Shown here: piece by piece, positions 18,778 through 27,900 of the stretch
How positions within the stretch are numbered: position 1 is the stretch's first letter
Layout of the letters: every line of letters begins with the position of its first letter
DNA from: Ruminiclostridium papyrosolvens DSM 2782
Lineage (GTDB): Bacteria > Bacillota > Clostridia > Acetivibrionales > DSM-1351
Assembly (NCBI RefSeq): GCF_029318685.1
Contig: NZ_CP119677.1
Coordinates: forward strand, 2,163,001 to 2,227,000
Direction: 5' to 3'
DNA length: 64,000 bases
Program-made: the position numbers and the translations under genes
The notes under the pieces: generated by a model
Database searches by the model: none
What the model saw: the letters and a program-made list of their open reading frames with translations, nothing else
What the model was told of the DNA's origin: nothing

Positions 18778-20676
18778 GTGCGCCCAGTATGGGCGCAATC
18801 TAACGGGTGAAAGTCCCGAGTGCGGGCTAGTAGTGCCAAGCACATAGCCAAGAGCAAGGGTGTCCTTGGTGACGAGGAATCTGAAGAAAGCTGGAGGCAA
18901 ACTTCTGGTCTGACGAACAGAAATCACATCAGGCATATTTAGGTCGGGTAAGGCTGCATAACAAGCCGAAGCCCAATAACTACTCGGAGCCTATGGTGTA
19001 TATGTGGCAGGTAGATGGAAGGAAAGATTGCGCTCTTACCTGGGGAGGTCTCACGGACATGCAGAAACATAAAGTATGAAGCATGATTGAAATAAGATTT
19101 ATCGTGAGAAGTCAGCCGAGGTCGTAGTACCAGATGAAGTCGACGCCATTTGGGAAGGACTGAACTTTAGGAGGTGAAAGTAAATGAATGTTACCAGAAG
19201 TGAATATAAGGACAGACAACCACAAAATAAGGGCTATCTGCAAAAGGTATCTGCGGAACAGAAAGAGTATGCAGAAGCGTCCGCTCACAAGAGGATAACT
19301 GAAAACAACATCACCAATACATACCTGTCGACAGATGATTTATTGAAAAAGATATTGGGCAAAGACAATTTAAATGCGGCATTCAAGAAAGTAAAATCCA
19401 ATAAAGGTGCTGGAGGAATTGATGAAATGGAGGTAGATGAACTTCTGCCGTATCTCAGAGAAAACCGAGAGCAGCTAATTCAAACAATCAGGGATGGCAA
19501 ATACCATCCTAATCCGGTAAGAAGGGTAGAAATACCAAAAGAAGAGAAAGGAAAAGTGAGAAAGTTGGGTATACCCACTGTTGTTGACCGAGTAATCCAA
19601 CAGGCAATTTCGCAAATACTTTCACCGATATTTGAAACACAGTTTTCAGAGTACAGCTATGGCTTTAGACCGAAAAGGAGTGCGCATGATGCAATAAACC
19701 AATGCCAGAGGAATGTGAACGAGGGGTACAAATATGTCGTAGATATGGACTTGGAGAAATTCTTTGACACAGTGAGCCAAAGCAAGCTGATAGAAGTACT
19801 ATCAAGAACCATAAAAGATGGCAGAGTAATATCACTTATTCATAAATATCTGAGGGCAGGAGTTGTTGTAAGGCATAAATTTGAGGAAACAGAAGTCGGC
19901 GTACCTCAAGGAGGACCACTAAGTCCGCTGCTCAGTAACATAATGCTGAATGAACTGGATAAGGAACTGACCGCGAGAGGACATAAATTTGTCCGCTATG
20001 CAGATGATAGTATGATATTCTGCAAAAGCAGGAAAAGCGCAGAAAGAACCCTGAATAACATCATACCGTTTATCGAAGGAAAACTTTTTCTGAAAGTAAA
20101 CAGAGATAAGACAACGGTTGCACGCTACAAAGAGGTGAAATTTTTAGGATTTGCTTTTTATTGGAGCAAAGGGGAATACAGAGTCAGAATACACCCAAAA
20201 TCAATCAGCAAGATGAAGCACAAAATAAGAGGACTCACAAGTCGCTCAAACGGCTGGGGAAATGAACTCAGGGCGAATAAACTAAAACAGTATATTCAAG
20301 GCTGGATAAATTATTTCAGAAAAGCCGATATGAAAGGCTTGATGAATCAGACAGATGAGTGGATGAGAAGAAGGATAAGGATGGTATACTGGAAACAGTG
20401 GAAGAAAATCAAGACAAGAATTAAAATGCTCATGCACTTCGGAATTGAAAAGCAGAAAGCATATGAGTTTGCGAATACAAGAAAAGGCTACTGGAGGATT
20501 TCCTGTAGCCCTATACTTAGCCGAACTCTTAATAATGATACTCTAAAGAAATTAGGGTACATCTTCTTTTCGGATTACTATAAACAAGTACGTGTAAACT
20601 AGAGAACCGCCGTATACCGAACGGTACGTACGGTGGTGTGGAAGGTCGGTAGCTGAAATAATCAGCTACCTCCTAT
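18778..20676 (+). mobile_element. Group II intron, class C-like
   Basis: The 5' end is GTGCGCCC (consensus GUGYG). A structured RNA region of about 400 bases precedes the maturase ORF. After the ORF, a domain V-like hairpin (about 20602-20638, with ccgccgta and tacggtggtg pairing) and a domain VI hairpin (ggtagctga/tcagctacc, 20648-20669) lead to a 3' end near CCTAT at 20676. Location right after a terminator and a maturase lacking an endonuclease domain support class C. The exact 3' boundary is inferred. Confidence 0.88.
19184..20602 (+). CDS. ltrA: Group II intron reverse transcriptase/maturase
   Basis: A 472-residue protein. Reverse transcriptase blocks are seen from residue 60 to 330: LGIPTVVDRVIQQA, FSEYSYGFRPKRSAHDA, VDMDLEKFFDT, VPQGGPLSPLLSNIML and YADD at 272-275. 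A maturase X domain follows (IQGWINYF, DEWMRRRIRMVYWKQWK) and a GYWRI..SPIL end typical of class C maturases. There is no HNH/zinc endonuclease domain. It starts at ATG 19184 behind TAGGAGGTG and lies in intron domain IV. It appears intact. Confidence 0.95.
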   Translation: MNVTRSEYKDRQPQNKGYLQKVSAEQKEYAEASAHKRITENNITNTYLSTDDLLKKILGKDNLNAAFKKVKSNKGAGGIDEMEVDELLPYLRENREQLIQTIRDGKYHPNPVRRVEIPKEEKGKVRKLGIPTVVDRVIQQAISQILSPIFETQFSEYSYGFRPKRSAHDAINQCQRNVNEGYKYVVDMDLEKFFDTVSQSKLIEVLSRTIKDGRVISLIHKYLRAGVVVRHKFEETEVGVPQGGPLSPLLSNIMLNELDKELTARGHKFVRYADDSMIFCKSRKSAERTLNNIIPFIEGKLFLKVNRDKTTVARYKEVKFLGFAFYWSKGEYRVRIHPKSISKMKHKIRGLTSRSNGWGNELRANKLKQYIQGWINYFRKADMKGLMNQTDEWMRRRIRMVYWKQWKKIKTRIKMLMHFGIEKQKAYEFANTRKGYWRISCSPILSRTLNNDTLKKLGYIFFSDYYKQVRVN

Positions 20677-21349
20677 CCGATGGGGTTTTATAACCCATTG
20701 AATTTATTGTTGTTAGCGGCAACTGACCATTGGAGGCAAAAATCAGCCTGTTTTCCACCTCATTCCAGTTTATGATGCCCCACCATGAATCTATAAACTT
20801 TCTTCGCTCATTCTGATAGTCCAGATAATAGGCGTGTTCCCAAACATCACAAACCAAGATTGGAATACCTCCCCACTGAGTAAGGTTCTGGTGCTTTTCG
20901 GACTGAAGTATTTCAAGTCTTCTCCATGCAGGCTGCCAAATAAGTACTGCCCATCCGGAACCTTCCACTTTTTCTGCTGCACTTGTAAACTGCTCCGTAA
21001 AGGCACCAAAGTTACCGAAATAATTATTGATATAATTGACGGTTTGCATACCAGGATTTCCCCCCATACCGGGTGGAGCCATAATAGTCCAGAAAATACT
21101 ATGCAGAATATGGCCTGAACCATTAAAAGCAAGCTCTTTTTCCCAGTACTTTATATACTCGTAGTCGCTTTTTCTCCTGACATCTGAAAGGCTGAGTTCA
21201 GCTTTGTTTAATCCGTCAACATAGGCCTTGTGGTGCTTATCATGGTGTATTCTCATTGTTCTTTGACTTATAACTGGCTCAAGGGAATTATAAGAGTACG
21301 GCAGAGGAGGCAATTTGTGTTGTCCTGTGGGTATATAATTATAGTTCAT
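20666..21349 (-). CDS. Superoxide dismutase (Fe/Mn family), C-terminus ending in intron sequence
   Basis: 227 residues. The Fe/Mn SOD features are TMRIHHDKHHKAYVDGLN (first metal His), GSGHILHSIFW (second His) and DVWEHAYYLDYQNERRKF (Asp and His ligands). It removes superoxide, which matters for an anaerobe exposed to oxygen. An N-terminal stretch of about 15 residues precedes the usual LPPLPY. Start: ATG 21349; GGGAG lies 11 bases upstream. The last codons (Asp-Arg-Arg) and the TAG stop lie within or across the 3' end of the group II intron (intron end about 20676), so the native C-terminus was probably different. Confidence 0.9.
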   Translation of the reverse strand: MNYNYIPTGQHKLPPLPYSYNSLEPVISQRTMRIHHDKHHKAYVDGLNKAELSLSDVRRKSDYEYIKYWEKELAFNGSGHILHSIFWTIMAPPGMGGNPGMQTVNYINNYFGNFGAFTEQFTSAAEKVEGSGWAVLIWQPAWRRLEILQSEKHQNLTQWGGIPILVCDVWEHAYYLDYQNERRKFIDSWWGIINWNEVENRLIFASNGQLPLTTINSMGYKTPSDRR

Positions 21350-21432
21350 AAATGTATGTACTCCCAAAGTATATGCTAATAATATTATATTGTTTTCCTT
21401 CAGAAAAATGTGATAAATATAAGGAGACATGA

Positions 21433-21477
21433 AAAAACAGGCAGTTTTACCTAGACGTTGGACAGCCTGTTTTTAGT
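21433..21477 (-). terminator. Terminator of the small Met/Tyr-rich gene
   Basis: On the minus strand aaaaacaggc pairs with gcctgttttt across a 20-base loop, just past the stop of the gene that ends at 21485 and upstream of sod. Confidence 0.75.
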
Positions 21478-21484
21478 AAAAGTG

Positions 21485-21880
21485 TTAATACCCGTAGCCC
21501 CATGGATGGTGTGGAGGACGGCGATTCAAAAGACTTCTTAATAAGAGAATGGAAATCAAATCGCGTCTAAAACGTCTTCTGCCTCCTCCAAATTGTCTGT
21601 TTTCACACCCATCAAAATCCTGATAATCCATATCGACATCTGCTCCAACCCTATTGTCAATATCATCGACCATGGAGTCCAGCATCTGACGGCTGGGATT
21701 AAACATAGGTCCGTATTGTGCACACATTCTATCGCACATACGTGCAACTTCAGGCATTATAACATGGTAACATCTGGGGAACATTGTCTGTAATTGGTCT
21801 TGAGGCATCTCCATCATAGGTGAATACTGGTTGGGTACATTCATCATTTGCATATAATTTCTATAAGCATAATCTTCCAC
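21485..21880 (-). CDS. Hypothetical protein, Met/Tyr-rich, possibly spore or envelope associated
   Basis: 131 residues, not recognised. The N-terminal half is rich in Met, Tyr, Gln and Pro (YMQMMNVPNQYSPMMEMP) with three Cys. The middle is acidic (DIDNRVGADVDMDYQDFD), followed by GGGRRRFRRDL, a short hydrophobic ISILLLRSLL and a PPHHPWGYGY tail. This composition recalls spore coat and clostridial surface proteins, but no named family fits. The start is GTG 21880, 5 bases after GGAGG; an in-frame TTG at 21892 overlaps the ribosome-binding site. Confidence 0.7.
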   Translation of the reverse strand: MEDYAYRNYMQMMNVPNQYSPMMEMPQDQLQTMFPRCYHVIMPEVARMCDRMCAQYGPMFNPSRQMLDSMVDDIDNRVGADVDMDYQDFDGCENRQFGGGRRRFRRDLISILLLRSLLNRRPPHHPWGYGY

Positions 21881-22101
21881 AGCGACCTCCAAAAAAAATA
21901 TTATATAAAATATTATATGAAAAATTCCTTTGAATGGTTACTATTCTTGATTATTATGTAAATCGAACGGGAAATAACAATCCTTTTTTATTGACACTCC
22001 AAAACCAGAAATATATACTGAAAACTATAAATATACTAATTTAGGCAGAACTATAAGGATACTGATGAAAAGAGATATTATTTATATTGGAGGCATGTTA
22101 T

Positions 22102-22866
22102 ATGATTAACGAAGAACTCTACAAAACCATTTTTACCAGAAAGTCTATCAGAAAGTATGATATGACATCCCTGACAGATGAAAAACTAATAGAAATAAAG
22201 AACTTTGCTGATAATGTTAAGAAACTCTTACCAAATATAAAGTGTGAATTTTCTTTTCTTACCGATGACAAAGTAAAAAATATTCTGCCTATAAAGGCTC
22301 CTCATTACATTTCAATTTACTCTGAAAAAAAAGAGGGATATTTATTGAACGCAGGTTTTATGCTTCAGCAGGTTGACTTGTTCCTTTCATCAGTTAATTT
22401 GGGAAGTTGTTGGCTGGGTATGGCAAAGCCTTCTAAAGAAGTTCCGGCTTCTAAAAATGGCTTGGATTTTGTTATTATGATTGCCTTCGGCAATACGCAG
22501 GAGAAGCTACACAGGGCTGATAAATCTGAATTTAAAAGAAAGGGCATTTCAGAAATAACATCGATTAGTGGTGGAGACCAATTACTGGAAGCAGCCAGAC
22601 TTGCACCTTCTGCATCAAACTCTCAGCCTTGGTACTTTAGCGGTAATATAGATGAAATCATTGTTTGCCGTGAAAAGCTGAATTTATTGAAGGCTCCTCT
22701 TTACAATAGAATGAATCAGATAGATACGGGGATTGCTTTATGCCATTTATGGCTTTCAATTGAGCATCAGGGTAAAACGGCGTGTTTTGATTATGCAAAT
22801 TCAGGTGCCCCGAAAGGGTATGAATATATGCTGAAAGTGAAAGTTGAGGGAGATACATCATGCTAA
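22102..22866 (+). CDS. Nitroreductase family protein (TM1586-like)
   Basis: 254 residues. FTRKSIRKYD at the N-terminus and LLEAARLAPSASNSQPWYF in the second half are the FMN-binding motifs of the nitroreductase fold. The duplicated half-domain layout matches the TM1586-type subgroup. It likely binds FMN and uses NAD(P)H; the substrate is unknown. GGAGG stands 8 bases before ATG 22102. It overlaps the following aldo/keto reductase by 7 bases, so the pair is probably co-expressed redox enzymes. Confidence 0.8.
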   Translation: MINEELYKTIFTRKSIRKYDMTSLTDEKLIEIKNFADNVKKLLPNIKCEFSFLTDDKVKNILPIKAPHYISIYSEKKEGYLLNAGFMLQQVDLFLSSVNLGSCWLGMAKPSKEVPASKNGLDFVIMIAFGNTQEKLHRADKSEFKRKGISEITSISGGDQLLEAARLAPSASNSQPWYFSGNIDEIIVCREKLNLLKAPLYNRMNQIDTGIALCHLWLSIEHQGKTACFDYANSGAPKGYEYMLKVKVEGDTSC

Positions 22867-24050
22867 CAAGAATAAACCAGAAAAACGGAGAAGAGCTGTC
22901 TATTTTGGGATTCGGGTGTATGCGATTTCCAACCAGAGCAGGGGGAATTGATGAATCAAGAGCAATCGGGATGATACACAATGCTATAGAAAAAGGTGTA
23001 AACTATTTTGATACGGCATATATTTATCACGGAGGCAAAAGCGAAAGTCTCTTGGGAAAGGCTCTGGTGGGAGGCTACCGTGAAAGAGTAAAAATAGCTA
23101 CAAAATTACCGCCATTTATGGTAAAGAATCTGGATAGTGCAAAAAAAATATTCAATACACAATTAGAACGCCTTCAAACTGACTATATTGACTATTATCT
23201 CCTTCACATGCTGACAGACAAGGCAGGTTTCGACAGACTCTCAGATATGGGAGTATTGGCATGGATAGAGGAGCTTAAAGCAAAAGGGACTATAAAGAAT
23301 ATAGGCTTTTCTTTTCACGGAGCCAAAAGTGACTTCGAACAGATACTTAGGGCTTATCCATGGGAGTTTTGTCAGATTCAATATAATTACATGGATGAAA
23401 ATAATCAGGCTACAAAGGATGGATTAATTCTTGCAAATGAGCTGGGGATTCCTGTAATTGTCATGGAGCCTTTAAGAGGAGGAAAACTGGTCACAAACCT
23501 TCCGGAAGATGTAAAAAAGGCCTTCGCAGAATGCAATCGTGACAGGTCTCCGGCAGAATGGGCCTTGAGGTGGATTTGGAATCATCCTCAGGTAAATGTA
23601 GTTCTATCAGGTATGAGCGATGAGGCACAGGTTGAGGATAACATAAGAATTGCCTCGGATTCACACGCCAATTCCCTTAGCTCGGAAGAACTTGGTGTTT
23701 TTGATAATGTTAAAAGAATATTGCACGAAAGAACAAAAATACCTTGTACCGCTTGCGGTTACTGCATGCCATGTCCTGCGGGTGTTGACATACCCGGATG
23801 TTTTTCACACTATAACGATAAGTATCTTATAAGAGATAAGGGAATAAGATTTCAATATTACAGGAATTTGGGAGCGGTTGCAGCACAGCCGTCCTATGCT
23901 TCTCAGTGCAAAGACTGCGGAAAATGTGAAAGCCACTGTCCTCAGAAAATCAGTATAAGGGCTGAACTAAAAACCGTAAGTAAGGAAATGGAAAGTATAC
24001 TATATAAAGCAGGAATAGCAATTGCAAGGAAAGTTATGAGAATTAAATAA
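22860..24050 (+). CDS. Aldo/keto reductase with C-terminal ferredoxin-type Fe-S domain
   Basis: 396 residues. Residues 1-280 form an AKR barrel (ILGFGCMRFPTR, GVNYFDTAYIYHGGKSE with catalytic Asp and Tyr, YIDYYLLH). Residues 290-370 carry two clusters of cysteines, CTACGYCMPCP and CKDCGKCESHCP, able to hold two 4Fe-4S centres. This fusion is common in clostridia; the substrate is unknown. ATG 22860 overlaps the nitroreductase stop. Confidence 0.88.
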   Translation: MLTRINQKNGEELSILGFGCMRFPTRAGGIDESRAIGMIHNAIEKGVNYFDTAYIYHGGKSESLLGKALVGGYRERVKIATKLPPFMVKNLDSAKKIFNTQLERLQTDYIDYYLLHMLTDKAGFDRLSDMGVLAWIEELKAKGTIKNIGFSFHGAKSDFEQILRAYPWEFCQIQYNYMDENNQATKDGLILANELGIPVIVMEPLRGGKLVTNLPEDVKKAFAECNRDRSPAEWALRWIWNHPQVNVVLSGMSDEAQVEDNIRIASDSHANSLSSEELGVFDNVKRILHERTKIPCTACGYCMPCPAGVDIPGCFSHYNDKYLIRDKGIRFQYYRNLGAVAAQPSYASQCKDCGKCESHCPQKISIRAELKTVSKEMESILYKAGIAIARKVMRIK

Positions 24051-24095
24051 AAATGTTAACCTTCCAATAAATCACAAAGTATGCTAGAATTATTG

Positions 24096-24137
24096 AATAT
24101 TAAGTCATTTCTTTTATAGAAATGACTTAATATTTAT
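24096..24137. terminator. Long AT-rich terminator hairpin
   Basis: A 17-base perfect stem (aatattaagtcatttct with agaaatgacttaatatt, loop tttat) is followed by TTTATATT after the aldo/keto reductase gene and before the IS200 element. Confidence 0.75.
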
Positions 24138-24312
24138 ATTATGGGCTTTAGCCTGTTGAGCATTAGGCGAGTTTCTCGCAAGAGAAATGAGTCATGCGAA
24201 ACAATAAACCACCTGCTATGCGGGTGGCGACAAAAAGTTATACAAAAAAATCACCTAACCGTTAAAATAGAGTTGTTCAAGCTACTAGTTTAACTAAAGA
24301 AAGGTGATTTCA

Positions 24313-24768
24313 ATGGCAATAAAACAAAATAATTTAGCACATACCAAATGGATGTGTAAGTATCATATTGTGTTCACTCCAAAGTATAGACGAAAAGTAA
24401 TTTATAATCAATACAAGCAAAGTATAAGAGAAATATTAAAGAGACTGTGCAATTACAAGGGAGTTGAAATAATAGAAGGGCATCTAATGCCAGACCATAT
24501 ACACATGTTAGTAAGTATACCGCCTAAAATAAGTGTATCAAGTTTCATGGGATATCTAAAAGGAAAAAGTGCATTAATGATATTTGATATGCATGCAAAC
24601 TTAAAATATAAGTTTGGAAATAGACACTTTTGGGCAGAGGGATTTTATGTGAGTACTGTAGGACTCAATGAGGCAACTATTAAGAAGTATATACAAGAGC
24701 AAGAAAAGCACGATATTATGGTAGATAAACTAAGCGTGAAAGAGTATGAAGACCCCTTTAAGGGGTAG
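24313..24768 (+). CDS. tnpA: IS200/IS605 family transposase TnpA (Y1, HUH)
   Basis: 151 residues, full length. The HUH metal motif is DHIHML (His62 and His64), and the catalytic tyrosine is Tyr126 in IKKYIQEQEKHD. It cuts and rejoins single-stranded DNA at hairpin ends. AAAGGTG precedes ATG 24313. The last codons and stop fold into a small hairpin (acccctttaaggggta). The frame is intact. Confidence 0.93.
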   Translation: MAIKQNNLAHTKWMCKYHIVFTPKYRRKVIYNQYKQSIREILKRLCNYKGVEIIEGHLMPDHIHMLVSIPPKISVSSFMGYLKGKSALMIFDMHANLKYKFGNRHFWAEGFYVSTVGLNEATIKKYIQEQEKHDIMVDKLSVKEYEDPFKG

Positions 24769-24838
24769 CCAGTAGTACGTTTGTCCCTTCAGGGGTAGCA
24801 AAAGCGGCAAGGGCAATAATAGCTTGAACAAAGTGAAA

Positions 24839-24883
24839 GCCAGCGTCTTTAGGCGCTGGCCGGTAACAAGCCCTTATAGGGCT
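24839..24883 (+). repeat. Two small hairpins in the right end of the IS200 element
   Basis: gccagcgtc/ggcgctggc with loop ttta (24839-24860) and agccct/agggct with loop tat (24869-24883) follow each other, ahead of the terminal hairpin at 24892-24910. Together with the hairpins at 24752 and 24785 they make an array of five. Confidence 0.6.
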
Positions 24884-24970
24884 ATCACAAGCCACCCGTT
24901 TTACGGGTGGTCATGACTTGGCACATACAAAAGAAAAATTACTACGCTTAATCAATTACAGGGGTGCAGC

Positions 24971-27900
24971 ATGTATTTAAGAAAACTTGAAATACAAGGA
25001 TTTAAATCTTTTGCAGATAAAATATCACTTGATTTTCATAGCGGTATAACGGCAGTTGTAGGACCAAACGGCAGCGGAAAAAGCAATATTGGTGATGCTG
25101 TCAGATGGGTACTCGGTGAACAGAGTGCAAAGACGTTAAGAGGAAGCAAAATGGAGGACGTAATTTTTGCAGGTACTGAACACAGAAAACCGGTTGGCTT
25201 TGCAGAGGTATCTTTGACCATTGATAATGACGATAATTATCTTCCCGTATCCTACAGCGAAGTAACCATTACAAGAAGAGTATACCGTTCGGGAGAAAGT
25301 GAGTATTACATAAATAAGACATCCTGTCGTCTTAAAGATATACATGAATTGTTTCTGGATACAGGAATAGGCAGGGACGGATATTCAATAATTGGACAAG
25401 GTAGAGTTGATGAAATACTGAGTTCCAAATCAGAAGACCGAAGGCTTATATTTGAAGAGGCCTCAGGCATAATGAAGTATAAAGTTAGAAAACAGGATGC
25501 AGAGAGGAAGCTTAACCTAACTGAGCAAAACCTTGTACGCATAAATGATATTATTAATGAACTGGAATCTCAATTAGAGCCTTTAAGAGAACAGTCTGAG
25601 GCAGCAAAAAAATATCTTACCTTACGTGAAAATCTTAAAGAACTTGAAGTTAATGTCTATCTTAATAATATAGACAAGTTAAAGGAAAAAATAAAAGAGT
25701 ATGAGATACAATTTAAAGATATAAGAGATAATATTGAGGCAGAAGAGCGAAGACTGAGGAGTATTACCACTCAGAATCAGCAAAAGACTGAACTTCTGAA
25801 AAAGCTTGATGAGCATATTACAGAAGCAAGAGGAAAGTTCTATCTTATTGAAGCGAACCTTGAAAAAAACAGTTCAGAGGTTAAGCTTAAAAATGAAAAA
25901 ATAAACAGTCTTAACACGAACATTGTACGAATAAAGGAAGAAAACTCGGAAATCAGCTCAAAATTGGAATTATTGAACACAGAAGAGAAGAACCGCCAGA
26001 AGAAAATAGAATACTTAAATGGCCAGTATAGTGATTTTTCCAAAAAACTTGAGAAATATCAGGCTGAACTTGACGGGATTCTGTCTACTCTGGATGAAAG
26101 CGAAAGACAAATTGAAATGCTTAAATCCGGTATTATGGACAAGCTTGATATTCAATCTGACAAAAGGACTCAGATTAATAATATAAAAAATCATATAGAA
26201 AACTTAAGAAAAAGGCAAAATTCCATCGGTACGGAAGTTTACTCCCTGAAACTAGAAAAAGACAAGGACAATATGAAAAAAGAGGACTTGATTGAGAGTA
26301 TAAGAAATACTTCAATTCTTATAAAGCATTCAAGTGAAAAAATAAATGAATTAAACAACGAGAAGACAGAACTCAAAGGAACTCTGTCTGATTTGGAAAA
26401 ACAACACGGAAACATTAGAACTGATATACAAGTAAAAACCTCCAGACACAAGATGCTTAAAGATATGGAAAACAGTATGGAGGGATACAGCAGGAGTGTA
26501 AAGGAAGTAATGACGGCCTGCAGGCAATCACCGGAGCTTGGCAAAGGGATACACGGCACAATTGCACAGTTGGTAGAAGTAGACAAGAAATATGAGACCG
26601 CTATAGAGATGACTCTTGGAAGCGCATTGCAGAATATAGTTACATCCTCTGAAGATGACGCAAAGAAAGCCATAGAATTCCTTAAAAGGAATAGAGTGGG
26701 AAGAGCTACTTTTCTGCCTATTACATCAGTAAAGGGAAAACGTCTTGATGACAATACTTTACGAAGATTGGAAAGCTGTCAGGGTTTTTGCGGTGTCGCT
26801 TCTGACCTTGTAACCAGCGATTCGGCATACAATGGGATTGTTTTAAACCTGTTAGGAAGGGTTGTAGTTACGGAAAATTTGGATAGTGGAATCAGCATAG
26901 CCAGAAAATTCGGCTATACCTTTAGAATTGTAACTCTGGAAGGGGATATATTAAGTACAAGCGGTTCAATGTCCGGAGGAAGCAACGACCACAGGAGTTC
27001 CGGTATACTAAGCAGAAGCAGAGAAATTTCAGAGTTGGAGAACATAATAGAAGGACTAAAAAAAGATGAAATCAAATACGGTGCAAAGATAAACGATGTC
27101 AGGCAAATGCTTTTGGAAATAGACACCGAATTTAACGAGTATAGCAATAAGCTCAGGGATAATGAGCTTATAAAAACCAGAGACGAGAATCACCTGCAGA
27201 TGATTGAGGATAATTTAAGAAAGACAGACGCCAAAATTGGGATGCTTATAAATGATAAAGAGAAAATGGCCAAGCAGGAACAGGAAACATTATTGGAACA
27301 GCAAAAATATGAAGTTGAGCTTGAAGCCATAGAAACCGACATATCCGAAACAAAGGCAGTAATTGCCGAGCATCAGGAGAAGTTCAAGGCAGATCAGACC
27401 GTTAGAGATGATTTACATCAAGAGATAACTGATTTTAAGATATCTGTAAATTCAATAACGGAGAGTATACAGAGTGTAACAGAGAATCTTGACAGAATAA
27501 AAGGAGAAAGAGAGGCCTTAACCAGAAGTCATACACGCAAACAGGAAGAAATAAACAAAGCAAACAATGAAATTGAGCTATTAAAGCAGGAGATAAATGG
27601 TCTGGACAACTCAACCAGAAGCTTACAGGATGAAAAGACAGGAAAGACCTTGGAGATTGACAGGCTGGTTGAAGAGAAAAAAGTATTGGAGGAAGAATCC
27701 ACCGACTTTATTGAAAAATTGAATACAACTAACAAGACAATCCATCTTCTGCACGAAGAATATAACAGAATAGACATAAAAAAAGCCAAGGCAGAAGCAG
27801 AAATGAAATCAATCCAGGACAGAATGTGGGATGAGTATGAGCTTACCTACAGTAATGCAGTTGAGCTTAAAAAAGAAATAGAGAACATATCTGAAGCTCA

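Larger units (their letters stand above)
24145..24915 (+). mobile_element. IS200-type insertion sequence (tnpA only)
   Basis: A single Y1 transposase gene is flanked by similar subterminal hairpins, ccacctgc/gcgggtgg at 24209-24227 on the left and ccacccgt/acgggtgg at 24892-24910 on the right. IS200/IS605 elements use such hairpins rather than inverted repeats and make no target duplication, so exact ends cannot be set by eye. No tnpB is present. Extra small hairpins lie outside both. Confidence 0.75.

Noticed and set aside
18709-18936. Minus-strand frame across the intron 5' end
   Set aside because: It overlaps the spoVS terminator and structured intron RNA, so it is not a gene.
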